From contig NZ_LMEI01000009.1 of NCBI RefSeq assembly GCF_001426585.1, positions 386,189 through 450,188 of the forward strand: 64,000 bases of DNA, in the 5' to 3' direction. Positions 8,752 to 18,243 of this stretch are shown here, one piece after another. A program made the translations under genes and the position numbers. The stretch is from Streptomyces sp. Root431 (GTDB lineage Bacteria; Actinomycetota; Actinomycetes; Streptomycetales; Streptomycetaceae). The notes beneath the pieces were generated by a model. It had not been told where the DNA came from. It saw nothing but the letters and a program-made list of their open reading frames with translations, and searched no databases. Each line of letters starts with the position of its first letter. Within the stretch, counting starts at the first letter, position 1.

Positions 8752-8863
8752 GCTGACCAGAGTGGTCCGAGGGGGCCCGTCGGGGCATCGCGCCACGGAT
8801 GGCTCCGCAATCAAACTTTCGGTTGAGTCCGGATTGTCTCCCGCTGTCTACTGTGGAGGGGAC

Positions 8864-10051
8864 ATGGATCCCCTCCCTTCCCTCCACCCCACCCGGCTTC
8901 CCCTCACCCCCGCCCTCCGCGCCCTGCGCCTCTGCCTGCATCTCCTCATGGCGGGCCTGCTCGTCCTCGCGGCGGTACGGGCCGACTCGGCCGCCGGGAC
9001 GGTGATGGCGGCGGTCGTGGGCGCGGTCTACGCGGCCGGATCGTTCCTGCCGTCCGTGGGGCGCTCGCAGCGCGCCTCCGCCCTCTGGCTGGGCGTCCTG
9101 GGCGCGTCCTGGCTGGCGCTGCTCTGGCTGACCCCGGACGCGCTGTGGGTGGCCTTCCCGCTCTACTTCCTCCAGCTGCACCTGCTGCCCGCGCGCTGGT
9201 CGCTGCCGGCCGTCGCCCTGACGGCGGGCGCGGCGATCCTCTCGTACGTGGGACACGGCGCCGCGCTCAACCCGGGCGTCTTCATCGGGCCGCTGCTCGG
9301 CGGGGCGGTCGCGGTGGCGACGGTCCTCGGCTACCAGGCCCTGTACCGGGAGAGCGAGCGGCGGCGCCGGCTCATCGAGGAGCTGATCGAGACCCGGGCG
9401 GAGCTGGCGGCGGCGGAGCGGCACGCGGGAACGCTCGCGGAGCGCGAGCGGCTCGCGCGGGAGATCCACGACACCCTCGCGCAGGGCCTGTCGTCGATCC
9501 AGCTCCTGCTGCGCGCCGCCGAGCGGGCGCTGCCGCCGGGCTCGCCGGCCGCCGGTCACATCGACCGGGCGCGGCAGGCGGCGCAGGACAACCTGGCGGA
9601 GGCGCGGCGCTTCGTCCGCGCGCTGTCGCCGCCGGACCTGGAGCACGGCTCGCTCGCGGCGGCCCTGGAGCGGCTGTGCGAGCCGGGGGCCGGCGGGCCG
9701 CGGGTCCGCTTCTCGGTGAGCGGGACGCCGGCCGAGCTGCCCACCCCGTACGAGGTGGCGCTGCTGCGGATCGCGCAGTCCGCGCTCGCGAACACCGTGC
9801 GGCACGCCTCGGCCTCACGGGCCGAGATCACGCTGTCGTTCATGGACGCCTCGGTGACCCTGGACGTGGTCGACGACGGCAAGGGCTTTGAACCGGGCTC
9901 GGTACGGCAGTCCCGGGAAGGCGGCTTCGGGCTTCCGGCGATGCGCTCGCGGGCCGAGTCGCTGGGCGGCACGTTCACCGTCGAATCGGCCCCCGGCCAG
10001 GGCACGGCGGTGGCCGTGTCCCTCCCCCTCCCCGCTGGAGTCTCCGCATGA
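8864..10051 (+). CDS. NarL-type sensor histidine kinase
   Basis: This 395-residue membrane sensor kinase has several hydrophobic segments in the first about 160 residues, then a coiled linker and a HisKA_3 dimerisation domain. The phosphoacceptor His is at about 202, in REIHDTLAQGLSSIQLLLRAAE. A C-terminal HATPase domain has N-box ALANTVRHA and G-boxes DDGKGF and GFGLPAMRSR. It is followed by an overlapping response-regulator gene (ATGA overlap). The ATG at 8864 has GTGGAGGGG upstream. The divergent exporter is the probable target of the system; the signal is unknown. Confidence 0.92.
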   Translation: MDPLPSLHPTRLPLTPALRALRLCLHLLMAGLLVLAAVRADSAAGTVMAAVVGAVYAAGSFLPSVGRSQRASALWLGVLGASWLALLWLTPDALWVAFPLYFLQLHLLPARWSLPAVALTAGAAILSYVGHGAALNPGVFIGPLLGGAVAVATVLGYQALYRESERRRRLIEELIETRAELAAAERHAGTLAERERLAREIHDTLAQGLSSIQLLLRAAERALPPGSPAAGHIDRARQAAQDNLAEARRFVRALSPPDLEHGSLAAALERLCEPGAGGPRVRFSVSGTPAELPTPYEVALLRIAQSALANTVRHASASRAEITLSFMDASVTLDVVDDGKGFEPGSVRQSREGGFGLPAMRSRAESLGGTFTVESAPGQGTAVAVSLPLPAGVSA

Positions 10052-10677
10052 CGACCATCAGACTTCTCCTCGCCGACGACCATCCGGTGGTACGGGCCGG
10101 CCTGCGCGCGGTCCTGGACACGGAGCCGGACTTCACCGTGGTCGGCGAGGCCGCGACGGCCGAGCGGGCCGTGGAGCTGGCCGCCGCCGGGGGCGTGGAC
10201 GTGGTCCTGATGGACCTGCAGTTCGGCTCCGGGATGCACGGTTCGGAGGCGACGGCGGCGATCACGGCGGCGCCCGGCGGGCCGAAGGTGCTGGTCCTGA
10301 CGACGTACGACACGGACGCGGACATCCTGGCGGCGGTGGAGGCGGGCGCCTCCGGCTACCTCCTGAAGGACGCACCGCCGGAGGAGCTGGCGGCGGCCGT
10401 ACGGACGGCGGCGGCCGGGCAGTCGGCGCTCGCCCCGGCGGTGGCCCACCGGCTGATGGACCGGATGCGGACACCGGCGGAGGCGCTGACGAAGCGGGAG
10501 CTGGAGGTGCTCCAGCTGGTGGGCGAGGGCCTGTCGAACCAGCAGATCAGCAAGGCGCTGTTCCTGAGCCAGGCGACGGTGAAGTCGCACCTCGTGCACA
10601 TCTTCGCGAAGCTCGGCGTGGACTCGCGTACGGCCGCGGTGGCGGCGGCGACGGCCCGCCGGCTGATCAGGCGGTAG
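10048..10677 (+). CDS. LuxR/NarL-family response regulator
   Basis: This 209-residue response regulator has a receiver domain with the acidic pair in ADDHPVVRAGLR, the phosphoacceptor Asp56 in VLMDLQFG, the switch Thr in LVLTTYDT and the conserved Lys in LLKDAPPEEL. A C-terminal LuxR helix-turn-helix follows (LTKRELEVLQLVGEGLSNQQ and ATVKSHLVHIFAKLGV). The start overlaps the kinase stop, giving translational coupling. The last codons lie inside a 44-bp tandem duplication. Confidence 0.95.
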   Translation: MTTIRLLLADDHPVVRAGLRAVLDTEPDFTVVGEAATAERAVELAAAGGVDVVLMDLQFGSGMHGSEATAAITAAPGGPKVLVLTTYDTDADILAAVEAGASGYLLKDAPPEELAAAVRTAAAGQSALAPAVAHRLMDRMRTPAEALTKRELEVLQLVGEGLSNQQISKALFLSQATVKSHLVHIFAKLGVDSRTAAVAAATARRLIRR

Positions 10678-10748
10678 GGCCGGGTCCCGTGGTGGGCGGC
10701 GGGCGGCTGATCAGGCGGTAGGGCCAGGTCCCGTCGTGGGCGGCGCCC
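10661..10748. repeat. 44-bp tandem duplication spanning two convergent gene ends
   Basis: Units 10661-10704 and 10705-10748 are about 90 percent identical and both begin GGCTGATCAGGCGGTAGGGCC. The first carries the last codons and stop of the response regulator. The second carries the stop and last codons of the opposite-strand DUF5955 gene. The present 3' end of the DUF5955 gene is therefore probably duplication-derived. Confidence 0.85.
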
Positions 10749-11043
10749 CGAAGAGCTCGACGGCGCGGCGGACCTCGGCGAGGCCCTCGGCGAGCGCGCT
10801 CACGGAGCCGAGCGAGCCCGCGACGATCAGCAGGGAGCGGCGCAGCCGCCGTACCTCGGGCATGCCGCTCAGCGCCATGGCGTCGAGGGCGGCGAGCTCG
10901 CCCTCGGCGATGCCGCGATCGGCGAACTCCACGCGATGACCGGCCAGTTCACGCCGGAGCCGGGACACCGCGGCCCGCAGTTCGGCCACCCTGGGGTCCA
11001 CACCCTCGCCGGTCACTCGCCTCTGCCCCACGCTTCGCAACAT
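10711..11043 (-). CDS. DUF5955 family protein
   Basis: This 110-residue protein is of the Streptomyces DUF5955 type, recognised from DPRVAELRAAVSRLRRELAGH and the following helical segments GELAALDAMALSG and MPEVRRLRRSLLIVAGSLGSV. It is predicted to be all-helical and cytoplasmic with unknown function. The start at 11043 (MLRSVGQRRV) avoids a non-homologous Cys/Arg-rich extension. Its last about dozen residues (GAPPTTGPGPTA) are encoded by the 44-bp duplication and may not be ancestral. Confidence 0.7.
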   Translation of the reverse strand: MLRSVGQRRVTGEGVDPRVAELRAAVSRLRRELAGHRVEFADRGIAEGELAALDAMALSGMPEVRRLRRSLLIVAGSLGSVSALAEGLAEVRRAVELFGAPPTTGPGPTA

Positions 11044-11269
11044 GGTTCTCCCCCTCGCACGACACTGTGCGCAGAACACTCCGACCACACGGAACACGCC
11101 ACACCGGGCACGCCACACGGGACACGCCACATGCCTCGCAGACCCGCCGGGCGGCGGTCGGGCGCCGGGAGCCGCGGCCAGTTAACTCCTTCGCCACCCC
11201 GGCGCGCCACCCTGCACGGCCGGAATTCAGGCGAGCGTGTGATTCCGCGTCATGAGGTATGCAGTCCCT

Positions 11270-11884
11270 ATGACTGCCACGGAAGATCGAACCCCGCTCG
11301 TCGCCGGACTGCTGCTCGCCGCGGGAGGCGGGCGGCGGCTCGGGGGGCGCCCCAAGGCCCTCCTTCCCCACCGGGGACGCCCCCTCGTCGAGAACGCGGT
11401 GCGCGTGCTGCGCGAGGGCGGCTGCGAGGTGGTGCACGTCGTGCTCGGCGCGGCGGCCGGGACCGTACGGGAGCGGGCCGAGCTGCCCGGGTGCGTGCTG
11501 GTGGAGAACCCGGAGTGGGCCGAGGGCATGGGTTCCTCGCTGCGCGCCGGGCTCGCCTCGCTCGCCGCGGATCCGCGCGGGGTGGACGCGGCTCTGGTGT
11601 TCCTCGTGGACCAGCCGGGGATCGGGGCCGCGGCGGTGGCCCGGGTCCGTGCGGCGTACCGCTCGCGGGATTCGCTGGCGGCGGCCTCGTACGGCGGGGA
11701 GCGGGGCCATCCGGTGCTGTTCGGCGCCGGGCACTGGGCGGGGATCACCGAGGGCGCGGTCGGCGACCGGGGGGCCCGCGACTATCTGGCGGCGCACCGG
11801 GATGCGATCACGCCCGTGGACTGTTCGGATGTGGCCGAGCCCTACGACATCGACACGGAGGCGGATCTGGCCCACCTGGAGTGA
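11270..11884 (+). CDS. MobA/MocA-like nucleotidyltransferase
   Basis: This 204-residue NTP transferase has the nucleotide-binding signature LLLAAGGGRRLGGRPKALL near residues 12-30. A metal-binding LVDQPGI and a C-terminal DIDTEADL motif are typical of molybdenum-cofactor cytidylyl/guanylyltransferases. Such proteins often mature the cofactor of xanthine dehydrogenase, which would fit the purine-degradation setting, but no xdh genes are in this window. An alternative ATG lies 18 bases upstream at 11252. It is immediately upstream of, and co-directional with, aceB, which has its own promoter. Confidence 0.8.
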   Translation: MTATEDRTPLVAGLLLAAGGGRRLGGRPKALLPHRGRPLVENAVRVLREGGCEVVHVVLGAAAGTVRERAELPGCVLVENPEWAEGMGSSLRAGLASLAADPRGVDAALVFLVDQPGIGAAAVARVRAAYRSRDSLAAASYGGERGHPVLFGAGHWAGITEGAVGDRGARDYLAAHRDAITPVDCSDVAEPYDIDTEADLAHLE

Positions 11885-11972
11885 GCGGCGGGAGGGAGCG
11901 ACCGGGAGTGAGCGGCACGGCACCGGGTGTGGCACCCCGCGCCATGTTGTGTCGATCCGGAGAATCTCGACA

Positions 11973-12025
11973 TCAACAAACCATTGAACTTCCACCATGA
12001 GGAAACTAGTATCCACTGTTCAGAA
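11973..12025 (+). promoter_or_regulatory. aceB promoter with three palindromic operators
   Basis: A sigma-70-type promoter is visible: -35 TTGAAC (11984-11989), 17-bp spacer, -10 TAGTAT (12007-12012). TCAACAAACCATTGA (11973-11987) overlaps the -35. TTCCACCATGAGGAA (11990-12004) fills the spacer. ATCCACTGTTCAGAA (12011-12025) covers the -10 and start region, exactly 21 bp from the previous site. This geometry predicts strong repression by AllR plus input from a second regulator. Confidence 0.7.
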
Positions 12026-12149
12026 GCGCCTGCCAGATCAGAAGGCGCTTGCGGTCGTATCTCGGCGCCTGCGGCACTCCGTGCCGTCCCGCGACGCCCG
12101 GCGGCCGCCTGGCACCGCCCGTGAAGTTCGCTGAAGGAAGTGACAGTTC

Positions 12150-13772
12150 ATGTCCGCACCAGCGCCGTCCCCCCTGGCCGTCGTCGATGCCGAGCCCCTG
12201 CCGCGTCAGGAGGAAGTGCTCACCGAGGCCGCCCTGGCCTTCGTCGCCGAACTGCACCGGCGGTTCACTCCGCGCCGGGACGAGCTCCTCGCCCGCCGGG
12301 CGGAGCGTCGCGCCGAGATCGCCCGCACGTCCACCCTGGACTTCCTCCCGGAGACCGCCGCGATCCGCGCCGACGACTCCTGGAGGGTCGCGCCGGCCCC
12401 GGCGGCCCTGAACGACCGCCGCGTCGAGATCACCGGTCCGACCGACCGCAAGATGACGATCAACGCGCTCAACTCCGGCGCCCGCGTGTGGCTCGCCGAC
12501 TTCGAGGACGCCTCGGCCCCGACCTGGGAGAACGTGATCCTGGGCCAGGTCAACCTGATCGACGCGTACCAGCGGAACATCGACTTCACGGACCCCCGTT
12601 CCGGCAAGTCGTACGCCCTCAAGCCCGCCGGCGAGCTCGCCACGGTCGTCATGCGCCCCCGCGGCTGGCACCTGGAGGAGCGTCACCTGACGTTCGACGG
12701 CCGCCCGGTCCCCGGCGCGCTCGTCGACTTCGGCCTGTACTTCTTCCACAACGCCCAGCGGCTGATCGACCTCGGCAAGGGCCCGTACTTCTACCTCCCG
12801 AAGACGGAGTCGCACCTGGAGGCCCGCCTCTGGAACGACATCTTCGTCTTCGCCCAGGACTACGTCGGCATCCCGCAGGGCACCGTCCGCGCCACGGTCC
12901 TCATCGAGACCATCACGGCCGCGTACGAGATGGAGGAGATCCTCTACGAGCTCCGCGACCACGCCGCCGGCCTGAACGCGGGCCGCTGGGACTACCTCTT
13001 CTCCATCGTCAAGAACTTCCGTGACGGCGGCGCCAAGTTCGTCCTCCCGGACCGCAACGCGGTCACGATGACGGCCCCCTTCATGCGCGCGTACACCGAA
13101 CTCCTCGTCCGCACCTGCCACAAGCGCGGCGCGCACGCGATCGGCGGCATGGCGGCCTTCATCCCGTCCCGCAAGGACGCCGAGGTCAACAAGGTCGCCT
13201 TCGAGAAGGTCAAGGCCGACAAGGACCGCGAGGCCGGCGACGGCTTCGACGGCTCCTGGGTCGCGCACCCGGACCTCGTCCCGATCGCGATGGCCTCCTT
13301 CGACGCCGTCCTCGGCGACAAGCCGAACCAGAAGGACCGCCTCCGCGAGGACGTCTCCGTGGCGCCCGGCGACCTGATCGCGATCGACTCGCTCGACGCG
13401 AAGCCCACCTACGACGGCCTGGTCAGCGCCGTCCAGGTCGGCGTCCGCTACATCGAGGCGTGGCTGCGCGGCCTCGGCGCCGTCGCCATCTTCAACCTGA
13501 TGGAGGACGCGGCCACCGCCGAGATCTCGCGCTCGCAGATCTGGCAGTGGATCAACGCGGGCGTCGTCTTCGAGAACGGCGAGACCGCCACCCCGGAGCT
13601 GGCCCGCAAGGTCGCCGCCGAGGAGCTCGCCGCGATCCGCGCGGAGATCGGCGAGGAGGCCTTCGCGGCCGGCAAGTGGCAGCAGGCGCACGACCTGCTC
13701 CTGCACGTCTCCCTCGACGCGGACTACGCGGACTTCCTCACGCTCCCCGCCTACGAACAGCTGGTCGGCTGA
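12150..13772 (+). CDS. aceB: Malate synthase A
   Basis: This 540-residue malate synthase condenses glyoxylate with acetyl-CoA to malate. Its length and motifs fit isoform [16 protein letters not shown] near residue 115, [10 protein letters not shown], a long [20 protein letters not shown] core containing the catalytic Arg and metal-ligand Glu, [12 protein letters not shown], and [16 protein letters not shown] toward the C-terminus. A GAAGGAAG ribosome-binding site precedes the ATG. Its placement among ureide genes and its AllR-type operators indicate that it consumes glyoxylate released from allantoin, rather than serving only the acetate glyoxylate shunt. Confidence 0.96.
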   Translation: MSAPAPSPLAVVDAEPLPRQEEVLTEAALAFVAELHRRFTPRRDELLARRAERRAEIARTSTLDFLPETAAIRADDSWRVAPAPAALNDRRVEITGPTDRKMTINALNSGARVWLADFEDASAPTWENVILGQVNLIDAYQRNIDFTDPRSGKSYALKPAGELATVVMRPRGWHLEERHLTFDGRPVPGALVDFGLYFFHNAQRLIDLGKGPYFYLPKTESHLEARLWNDIFVFAQDYVGIPQGTVRATVLIETITAAYEMEEILYELRDHAAGLNAGRWDYLFSIVKNFRDGGAKFVLPDRNAVTMTAPFMRAYTELLVRTCHKRGAHAIGGMAAFIPSRKDAEVNKVAFEKVKADKDREAGDGFDGSWVAHPDLVPIAMASFDAVLGDKPNQKDRLREDVSVAPGDLIAIDSLDAKPTYDGLVSAVQVGVRYIEAWLRGLGAVAIFNLMEDAATAEISRSQIWQWINAGVVFENGETATPELARKVAAEELAAIRAEIGEEAFAAGKWQQAHDLLLHVSLDADYADFLTLPAYEQLVG

Positions 13773-13815
13773 CCGCACAGCGGCCGAACAGCGCTCGGAA
13801 GAACGCTCACAGCTC

Positions 13816-13861
13816 AGGGCTCTGCCCCCGGTGTCCGCACAGGCACCGGGGGCAGAGCCCT
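13816..13861. terminator. Terminator after aceB
   Basis: A perfect 18-bp stem (13816-13833 with 13844-13861) starts AGGGCTCTGCCCCCGGTG. It ends aceB transcription. Confidence 0.88.
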
Positions 13862-13865
13862 GCTG

Positions 13866-13965
13866 CCGTTCCCGGCTCCTTCCCTGGCACCCTCCCCGGC
13901 TCCTTCCCTGGCCGCCTCCCCACCCCTTCCCCAGCCGCCTCCCCGGCCCCTTCCCTGGCTCCTCA
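13866..13965. repeat. Pyrimidine-rich imperfect repeats
   Basis: This stretch is a run of imperfect units around TCCTTCCCTGGC and CCTCCCCGGC, between the aceB terminator and the SGNH hydrolase gene. The rest of the 13773-14096 gap holds no recognisable gene. Confidence 0.6.
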
Positions 13966-14096
13966 CAGGTGACGTGACGGAACCGAGATATGCAGCTACC
14001 TAGCGGTAACAAGCCACGCCGTGCGAGATTCCGCCTGCCACCGGCCGGCGGCTGTCCCCCACGTCACTGCGCACCGCATACCGCAGGAGCACAGCC

Positions 14097-15242
14097 ATGC
14101 CTTCCACCCCCCACCGCGCGCTGCGCGGATTCCTGGCTCTGTGTACCGCCGCCGGGCTCGCCTCCGTCGCCGCTCCGACCGCCCACGCCGCCCCCGGCAC
14201 CGGCCCCACCGCCGTCGTCACCATGGGCGACAGCTACATCTCCGGCGAGGCCGGACGCTGGCTGGGCAACAGCCTGACCAACTCCGGCAGCCGCAACGGC
14301 ACCGACCGGGCCTGGACGGGCAGTGCCTACGACCCGTCCCGGGTGTACGGCGCCACCGCCGGCGGCTGCCACCGCTCGGACACCGCCGAGGTGAAGAGCG
14401 CGGGAGCGATCGCCTCCTCCCTGATCAACCTCGCCTGCTCCGGGGCGACCACGGAGAACGTCATTCGGGCCTCCCAGGGCGGCCAGGCCTACAAGGGCGA
14501 GGCCCCGCAGGCCGACCAGCTGGCGGCCGTGGCCGCCTCGCACGACGTGGAGCTGATCGCGCTCTCCATCGGCGGCAACGACCTCGGCTTCGCCGACATC
14601 ATCGCCACCTGCGCGAAGGACTACATCGTCTGGTACTCGTACTGCCACGACGACCAGCAGGCCGAGGTCGACGCGCGGATCGACGGCGTGATGACGGACG
14701 TCGGCCGGTCGGTGGACGAGATCCGGGCCGTCATGACGGCTGCGGGTTACGCGCCCTCGGACTACCGGATCGTGCTCCAGTCGTACCCCTCCCCCATCCC
14801 GCGCGCCGCCGAGAACCGGTACGCGGAGAGCGGCTGGACCCGCACCAACACCGGCGGCTGCCCCTTCTGGAACGCCGACTCCACCTGGGCGCGGGACTCC
14901 CTGGTCCCGCAGCTCGCGAACCGGCTGAAGGGGGTCGCGGCGGCCAAGGGCGTGCAGTTCATGGACCTGCGGGACGCCCTCCAGGGGCGCGAGGTCTGTG
15001 CGAAGACGAGCAAGCAGGTCACGTCGACCGTGCCGGCGTCGGCGACGACGAGCGAGTGGGCGCGCTGGATCGACAGCCAGAGCACGCAGGGCCTGGTGCA
15101 GGAGTCGATGCACCCGAACGCGTACGGCCAGCAGGCCTTGGGCCGGTGCCTGGCCCTCGTCCACGCCCAGCCGACGGGGAACCACAGCTGCAAGAACACG
15201 GCGGGTGCGGGGGCGTCGGGGATGTACCTGGCGGCGGGGTGA
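14097..15242 (+). CDS. Secreted SGNH/GDSL-family hydrolase
   Basis: This 381-residue secreted esterase/lipase-like protein has a Sec signal peptide (residues 1-about 31, cleavage after AHA). The SGNH blocks follow: block I VVTMGDSYISGE with the nucleophile Ser, a Gly/Asn oxyanion region around INLACSGATTENV and SIGGNDLGFADI, and block V SMHPNAYGQQALGR with the catalytic His. Cysteines in TATCAKD, SYCHDD, GGCPFW and REVCAK suggest disulphides, as in Streptomyces secreted lipases. The gene stands alone and the substrate is unknown. Confidence 0.9.
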   Translation: MPSTPHRALRGFLALCTAAGLASVAAPTAHAAPGTGPTAVVTMGDSYISGEAGRWLGNSLTNSGSRNGTDRAWTGSAYDPSRVYGATAGGCHRSDTAEVKSAGAIASSLINLACSGATTENVIRASQGGQAYKGEAPQADQLAAVAASHDVELIALSIGGNDLGFADIIATCAKDYIVWYSYCHDDQQAEVDARIDGVMTDVGRSVDEIRAVMTAAGYAPSDYRIVLQSYPSPIPRAAENRYAESGWTRTNTGGCPFWNADSTWARDSLVPQLANRLKGVAAAKGVQFMDLRDALQGREVCAKTSKQVTSTVPASATTSEWARWIDSQSTQGLVQESMHPNAYGQQALGRCLALVHAQPTGNHSCKNTAGAGASGMYLAAG

Positions 15243-15251
15243 GGGCCCGCT

Positions 15252-17060
15252 TCACGGCAGGGTGATTCCCAGGGGGCCGAGGACCCGGGCGGTCTCGTGC
15301 CGGTCCCCCTCGGCCATCGCCCGGACCAGGGCGGCGGAACCGCCGGGCCAGGCGGCCGCCGCCGCGTCGAAGGCGGCGCGGCGGGACTCCAGGGGCCCCT
15401 TCTTGCCGGGCAGTCCGTCGAGGACGTACAGCGCCCGGGCCGAGGTGGGGACCTGGAGGTGGTCGACCCGCTCGCCCCTGGCGCGCAGGACCTCGTGGGC
15501 GTACTCGCCGATCACGGGGTCGCGCAGGGCGCCGCGGAGGGCCTCGGCCGGCGCGGCGCCCGTGTCGAGGAGGGCGAGGAGGCCCCGGGCGTCCGCCGCG
15601 TCGGCGGTGCCCGCGTGGGCGGTGCCGAGGGCGGCGAGCAGCTGGGACCAGGCCTCGGCGGTGTCCACGCGCGCGTGGAGCCAGTCGCCGAGCACGCGGG
15701 CGGCGGAGGACGCGGACCAGCCGGTGGCGGCGCCGACCAGGGCCGGCGCGCCCCAGTCGGCTGTCTCGGCCGCGTCGGGCGCGGCGATGCCGCGCACGCG
15801 GAGCAGATAGCGCAGGACGCCGGCGCCGCGCGGGGTCAGTCCGAAGGCGTCGCCGGTGCGGAAGAGGAGGCCGGTGGCGGCGAGCCGGTCGACGACCGCG
15901 GCGAGGTCGCGGGCGGGCCCGGTGAGCCGCTCCCGGTCCGCCTCGGTCAGCTCCGGCGCCCCGAGGAGCCGTACGAACTCCTCCAGGGGCGGTGTCGTGT
16001 ACGCCTCCGGGGCGTCGGCCGGGACGGGTACGGGCAGGTCCTCCACGGCCGGATCGACGTTCCAGTCCTCGTACTCGGCGGCCTTGCGGGCGACGGACTC
16101 GGCGGAGCAGCCGCGCTGGTAGACGACGTACAGCAGGTGCGCCGCCTCGCCTCCGTACGGGCCGAACTCCCCGTCCTCTCCTTCCGCGAGGCTCTCGACG
16201 GCGGCGGCGAGCGCGTCGGCGGCGGCCTCGACGACCCCGGGCCCGGACGGTGTCTCGGCGGCGGTCGGCGGGGGCACGGGGGCGGCGGCGTCGCCGTAGT
16301 AGTCGAGGTGCTCGCCGAGGAGGGCGTCGGCGAGGACGAGGTGGGGGAAGGAGTCGGGGCCGGGGGCGAACCGGGCGTACGGACCGGCGAGCTGTTCGGC
16401 CAGCCCGGCGGCGGTCCACCGGTCGAGGAGCGCGGCGGCCACCTGCCCGATGCCGGTGGCGACGGCGTGGTCCGTGAGCAGCGGTCCGGCGGCCGGGGCG
16501 GTCTCGGCGTCCCGTACGTACGCCCGGGTGAGCGCCTCGGAGAGCAGGACGTCGGCGAGGGCCGTACGGCCCATGAGGTCGGCCCGGCGCACCCCGTCGG
16601 GGAGCGGCGCGCCGTCGAGGGCGGCGAGCCGGCGGCGTACGTCCTCGGGGTCGTCGAGATCGGTGCCGCAGGCTCGCAGGAGGGAGGCGTACCAGCGGTG
16701 CCAGGTGAGGTTGCCGGGGTCCTTCATGGCCCGCTCGAAGTCGGGCGCGGCCTCCGCGACGACGGCGACGACCCGCTCGCCCCGCCCTCCGTCGAACCGC
16801 GCTGCGAGCGCCCCGAGCACGGCGGGATAGGCGCCGAGCTCCCCTGGCGCCGCGTACACGAACGTCGGCAGGTCCTCCACGAGAAGGTGCCGCACGAGCC
16901 CGGGCGTCGGCTCGGGCAGCCCACTCCCCCGGTCCGCCCCCCGCAGCGCGAGCAGTCCCAGTACCGCTTCGGCGGCACGCGTGAAGACGGGGTCGCGGCG
17001 CTCGGGCGTTCCGTCGAGGAAGCTGTCGAGCCCGGTGTTGGTGAGAACGGTCTCGGCCAC
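15252..17060 (-). CDS. Conserved hypothetical protein, 602 residues
   Basis: I do not recognise a family. The protein is soluble, Ala/Leu/Glu-rich and mostly helical, with no signal peptide or membrane segment. A middle region (about 285-330) reads AEGEDGEFGPYGGEAAHLLYVVYQRGCS. A likely winged-helix-like segment follows at about 385-435 (LTGPARDLAAVVDRLAATGL and FGLTPRGAGVLRYLL). The HEAT-like helical C-terminus ends in VLGPLGITLP. The helical repeats could mean a scaffold or regulatory protein. The start is GTG at 17060, and its 3' end converges on the SGNH hydrolase with a 9-base gap. Confidence 0.75.
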   Translation of the reverse strand: MAETVLTNTGLDSFLDGTPERRDPVFTRAAEAVLGLLALRGADRGSGLPEPTPGLVRHLLVEDLPTFVYAAPGELGAYPAVLGALAARFDGGRGERVVAVVAEAAPDFERAMKDPGNLTWHRWYASLLRACGTDLDDPEDVRRRLAALDGAPLPDGVRRADLMGRTALADVLLSEALTRAYVRDAETAPAAGPLLTDHAVATGIGQVAAALLDRWTAAGLAEQLAGPYARFAPGPDSFPHLVLADALLGEHLDYYGDAAAPVPPPTAAETPSGPGVVEAAADALAAAVESLAEGEDGEFGPYGGEAAHLLYVVYQRGCSAESVARKAAEYEDWNVDPAVEDLPVPVPADAPEAYTTPPLEEFVRLLGAPELTEADRERLTGPARDLAAVVDRLAATGLLFRTGDAFGLTPRGAGVLRYLLRVRGIAAPDAAETADWGAPALVGAATGWSASSAARVLGDWLHARVDTAEAWSQLLAALGTAHAGTADAADARGLLALLDTGAAPAEALRGALRDPVIGEYAHEVLRARGERVDHLQVPTSARALYVLDGLPGKKGPLESRRAAFDAAAAAWPGGSAALVRAMAEGDRHETARVLGPLGITLP

Positions 17061-17140
17061 GCTTCCCAGGGTAATTCCGGGGAGGGGATTCCGGGCATCC
17101 GAGACATTCCACCCGAGGTACTCGACTCGGCGCGTCCGGA

Positions 17141-18112
17141 TCAGCGGACCACCACCACGCGGGGTGCCGAGAAGTCGCCCCAGGTGCCGTCGGGGAGGCG
17201 GGCGCGGAGGGTGAGGGTGTAGCGGGTGCCCGGGGGGTCCTGGACCGGGAAGGTGTAGGTGGCGCGGCCGGGGGGTGGGGTGGTGCCCCAGACGATGGTG
17301 GTGGTGAAGCGGCCGTTGAGGTGGAGTTCATGGTGGGTGACGGGGCCTCCGGTGTCCGGCGGGGTCCAGGTGAGGGTGATCTCGCCCTTGGTGGCCGTGG
17401 CGGTGAGGTTCTCGGGTGCGGTGTTCGGGGGCGCTCCGGGGGCGGAGGCGGTGGTGAGTTCCACGCGGGGGCTGTCCGGGGAGGAGTTCTCGGCGGCGTC
17501 GCGGGCGCGGACCGTGAACGCGTAGGCGGTGCCGGGGCGCAGGCCGGTGACGCGGGCGGTGGTGGCGGTGCCGGCGGCGGTGTGGACGCGCGTGTCGGCC
17601 TGGTAGACGTCGTACGCGGTGACGCGGGTGTCGTCGCGGGACGGGGTCCATTCGAGGGTGGCGGCGCGGCTGCCGTCGGCGGTGGCGCGCAGGGTCCGCG
17701 GGGCGGTGGGGGGTGTGCGGTCCTCGGCGTTCGCGGGGAGGGTGGTCGCGGCGACGGTGGCGCTCGGGGGCGAGGCGTTGCCGGCGGCATCGCGGGCGCG
17801 GACGGTGAAGGCGTGCCGGGTGGCGGGCCTGAGTCCGACGACGTCGGTCATCAGGGTGGTGGCGGGGAGTTCCCTGACCTGGCGGCCCTCCCGGTAGACG
17901 ACGTAGCCGGTGACGGCCCGGTCGTCGGTGGCCGCGCTCCACATGACATGGACGGTGGTCGCGCTGCCCGCGGTGGCGGTGACGCCGGTCGGGGCGGTCG
18001 GGGCGCGGGTGTCCTTCGGGGGCGGTTCGGAGGCGCCCGAGCAGGCGGTGAGGACGAGCAGGAGGAGCGCCGCGGCTGCGGTCAACAGGCGTGCGGGGAG
18101 CGGGCGTTGCAC
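17141..18112 (-). CDS. Lipoprotein with three fibronectin type III domains
   Basis: This 323-residue exported protein has a lipoprotein signal peptide (LLTAAAALLLLVLTAC, lipobox Cys at about 24). Three FN3 modules follow at about 40-125, 140-220 and 235-320. They are recognised by repeats of APTAPTGVTAT, a Trp strand, DDRAVTGYVVYREG and ATRHAFTVRARDAAGN. FN3 modules in Streptomyces usually tether polysaccharide-active enzymes, but no catalytic domain is present. It may be a surface adhesin or a carbohydrate-binding scaffold. It is divergent from the next gene. Confidence 0.88.
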   Translation of the reverse strand: MQRPLPARLLTAAAALLLLVLTACSGASEPPPKDTRAPTAPTGVTATAGSATTVHVMWSAATDDRAVTGYVVYREGRQVRELPATTLMTDVVGLRPATRHAFTVRARDAAGNASPPSATVAATTLPANAEDRTPPTAPRTLRATADGSRAATLEWTPSRDDTRVTAYDVYQADTRVHTAAGTATTARVTGLRPGTAYAFTVRARDAAENSSPDSPRVELTTASAPGAPPNTAPENLTATATKGEITLTWTPPDTGGPVTHHELHLNGRFTTTIVWGTTPPPGRATYTFPVQDPPGTRYTLTLRARLPDGTWGDFSAPRVVVVR

Positions 18113-18243
18113 GGGAAGCCCTCCGTCCGTCGAAAAGGTCCAGACCTATATCGCACAGTCGGGCCGACCCCGGCAAGAGGGCGTTGTCAGTGGCGTGCGC
18201 TTCACTGGAATCGTCACGCTCCGTAGTCGACTCAGGGGGAATC

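Noticed and set aside
13866..13965. Possible CRISPR-like or structured repeat array after aceB
   Set aside because: Units are short, imperfect and without regular spacers; it is low-complexity pyrimidine-rich sequence.
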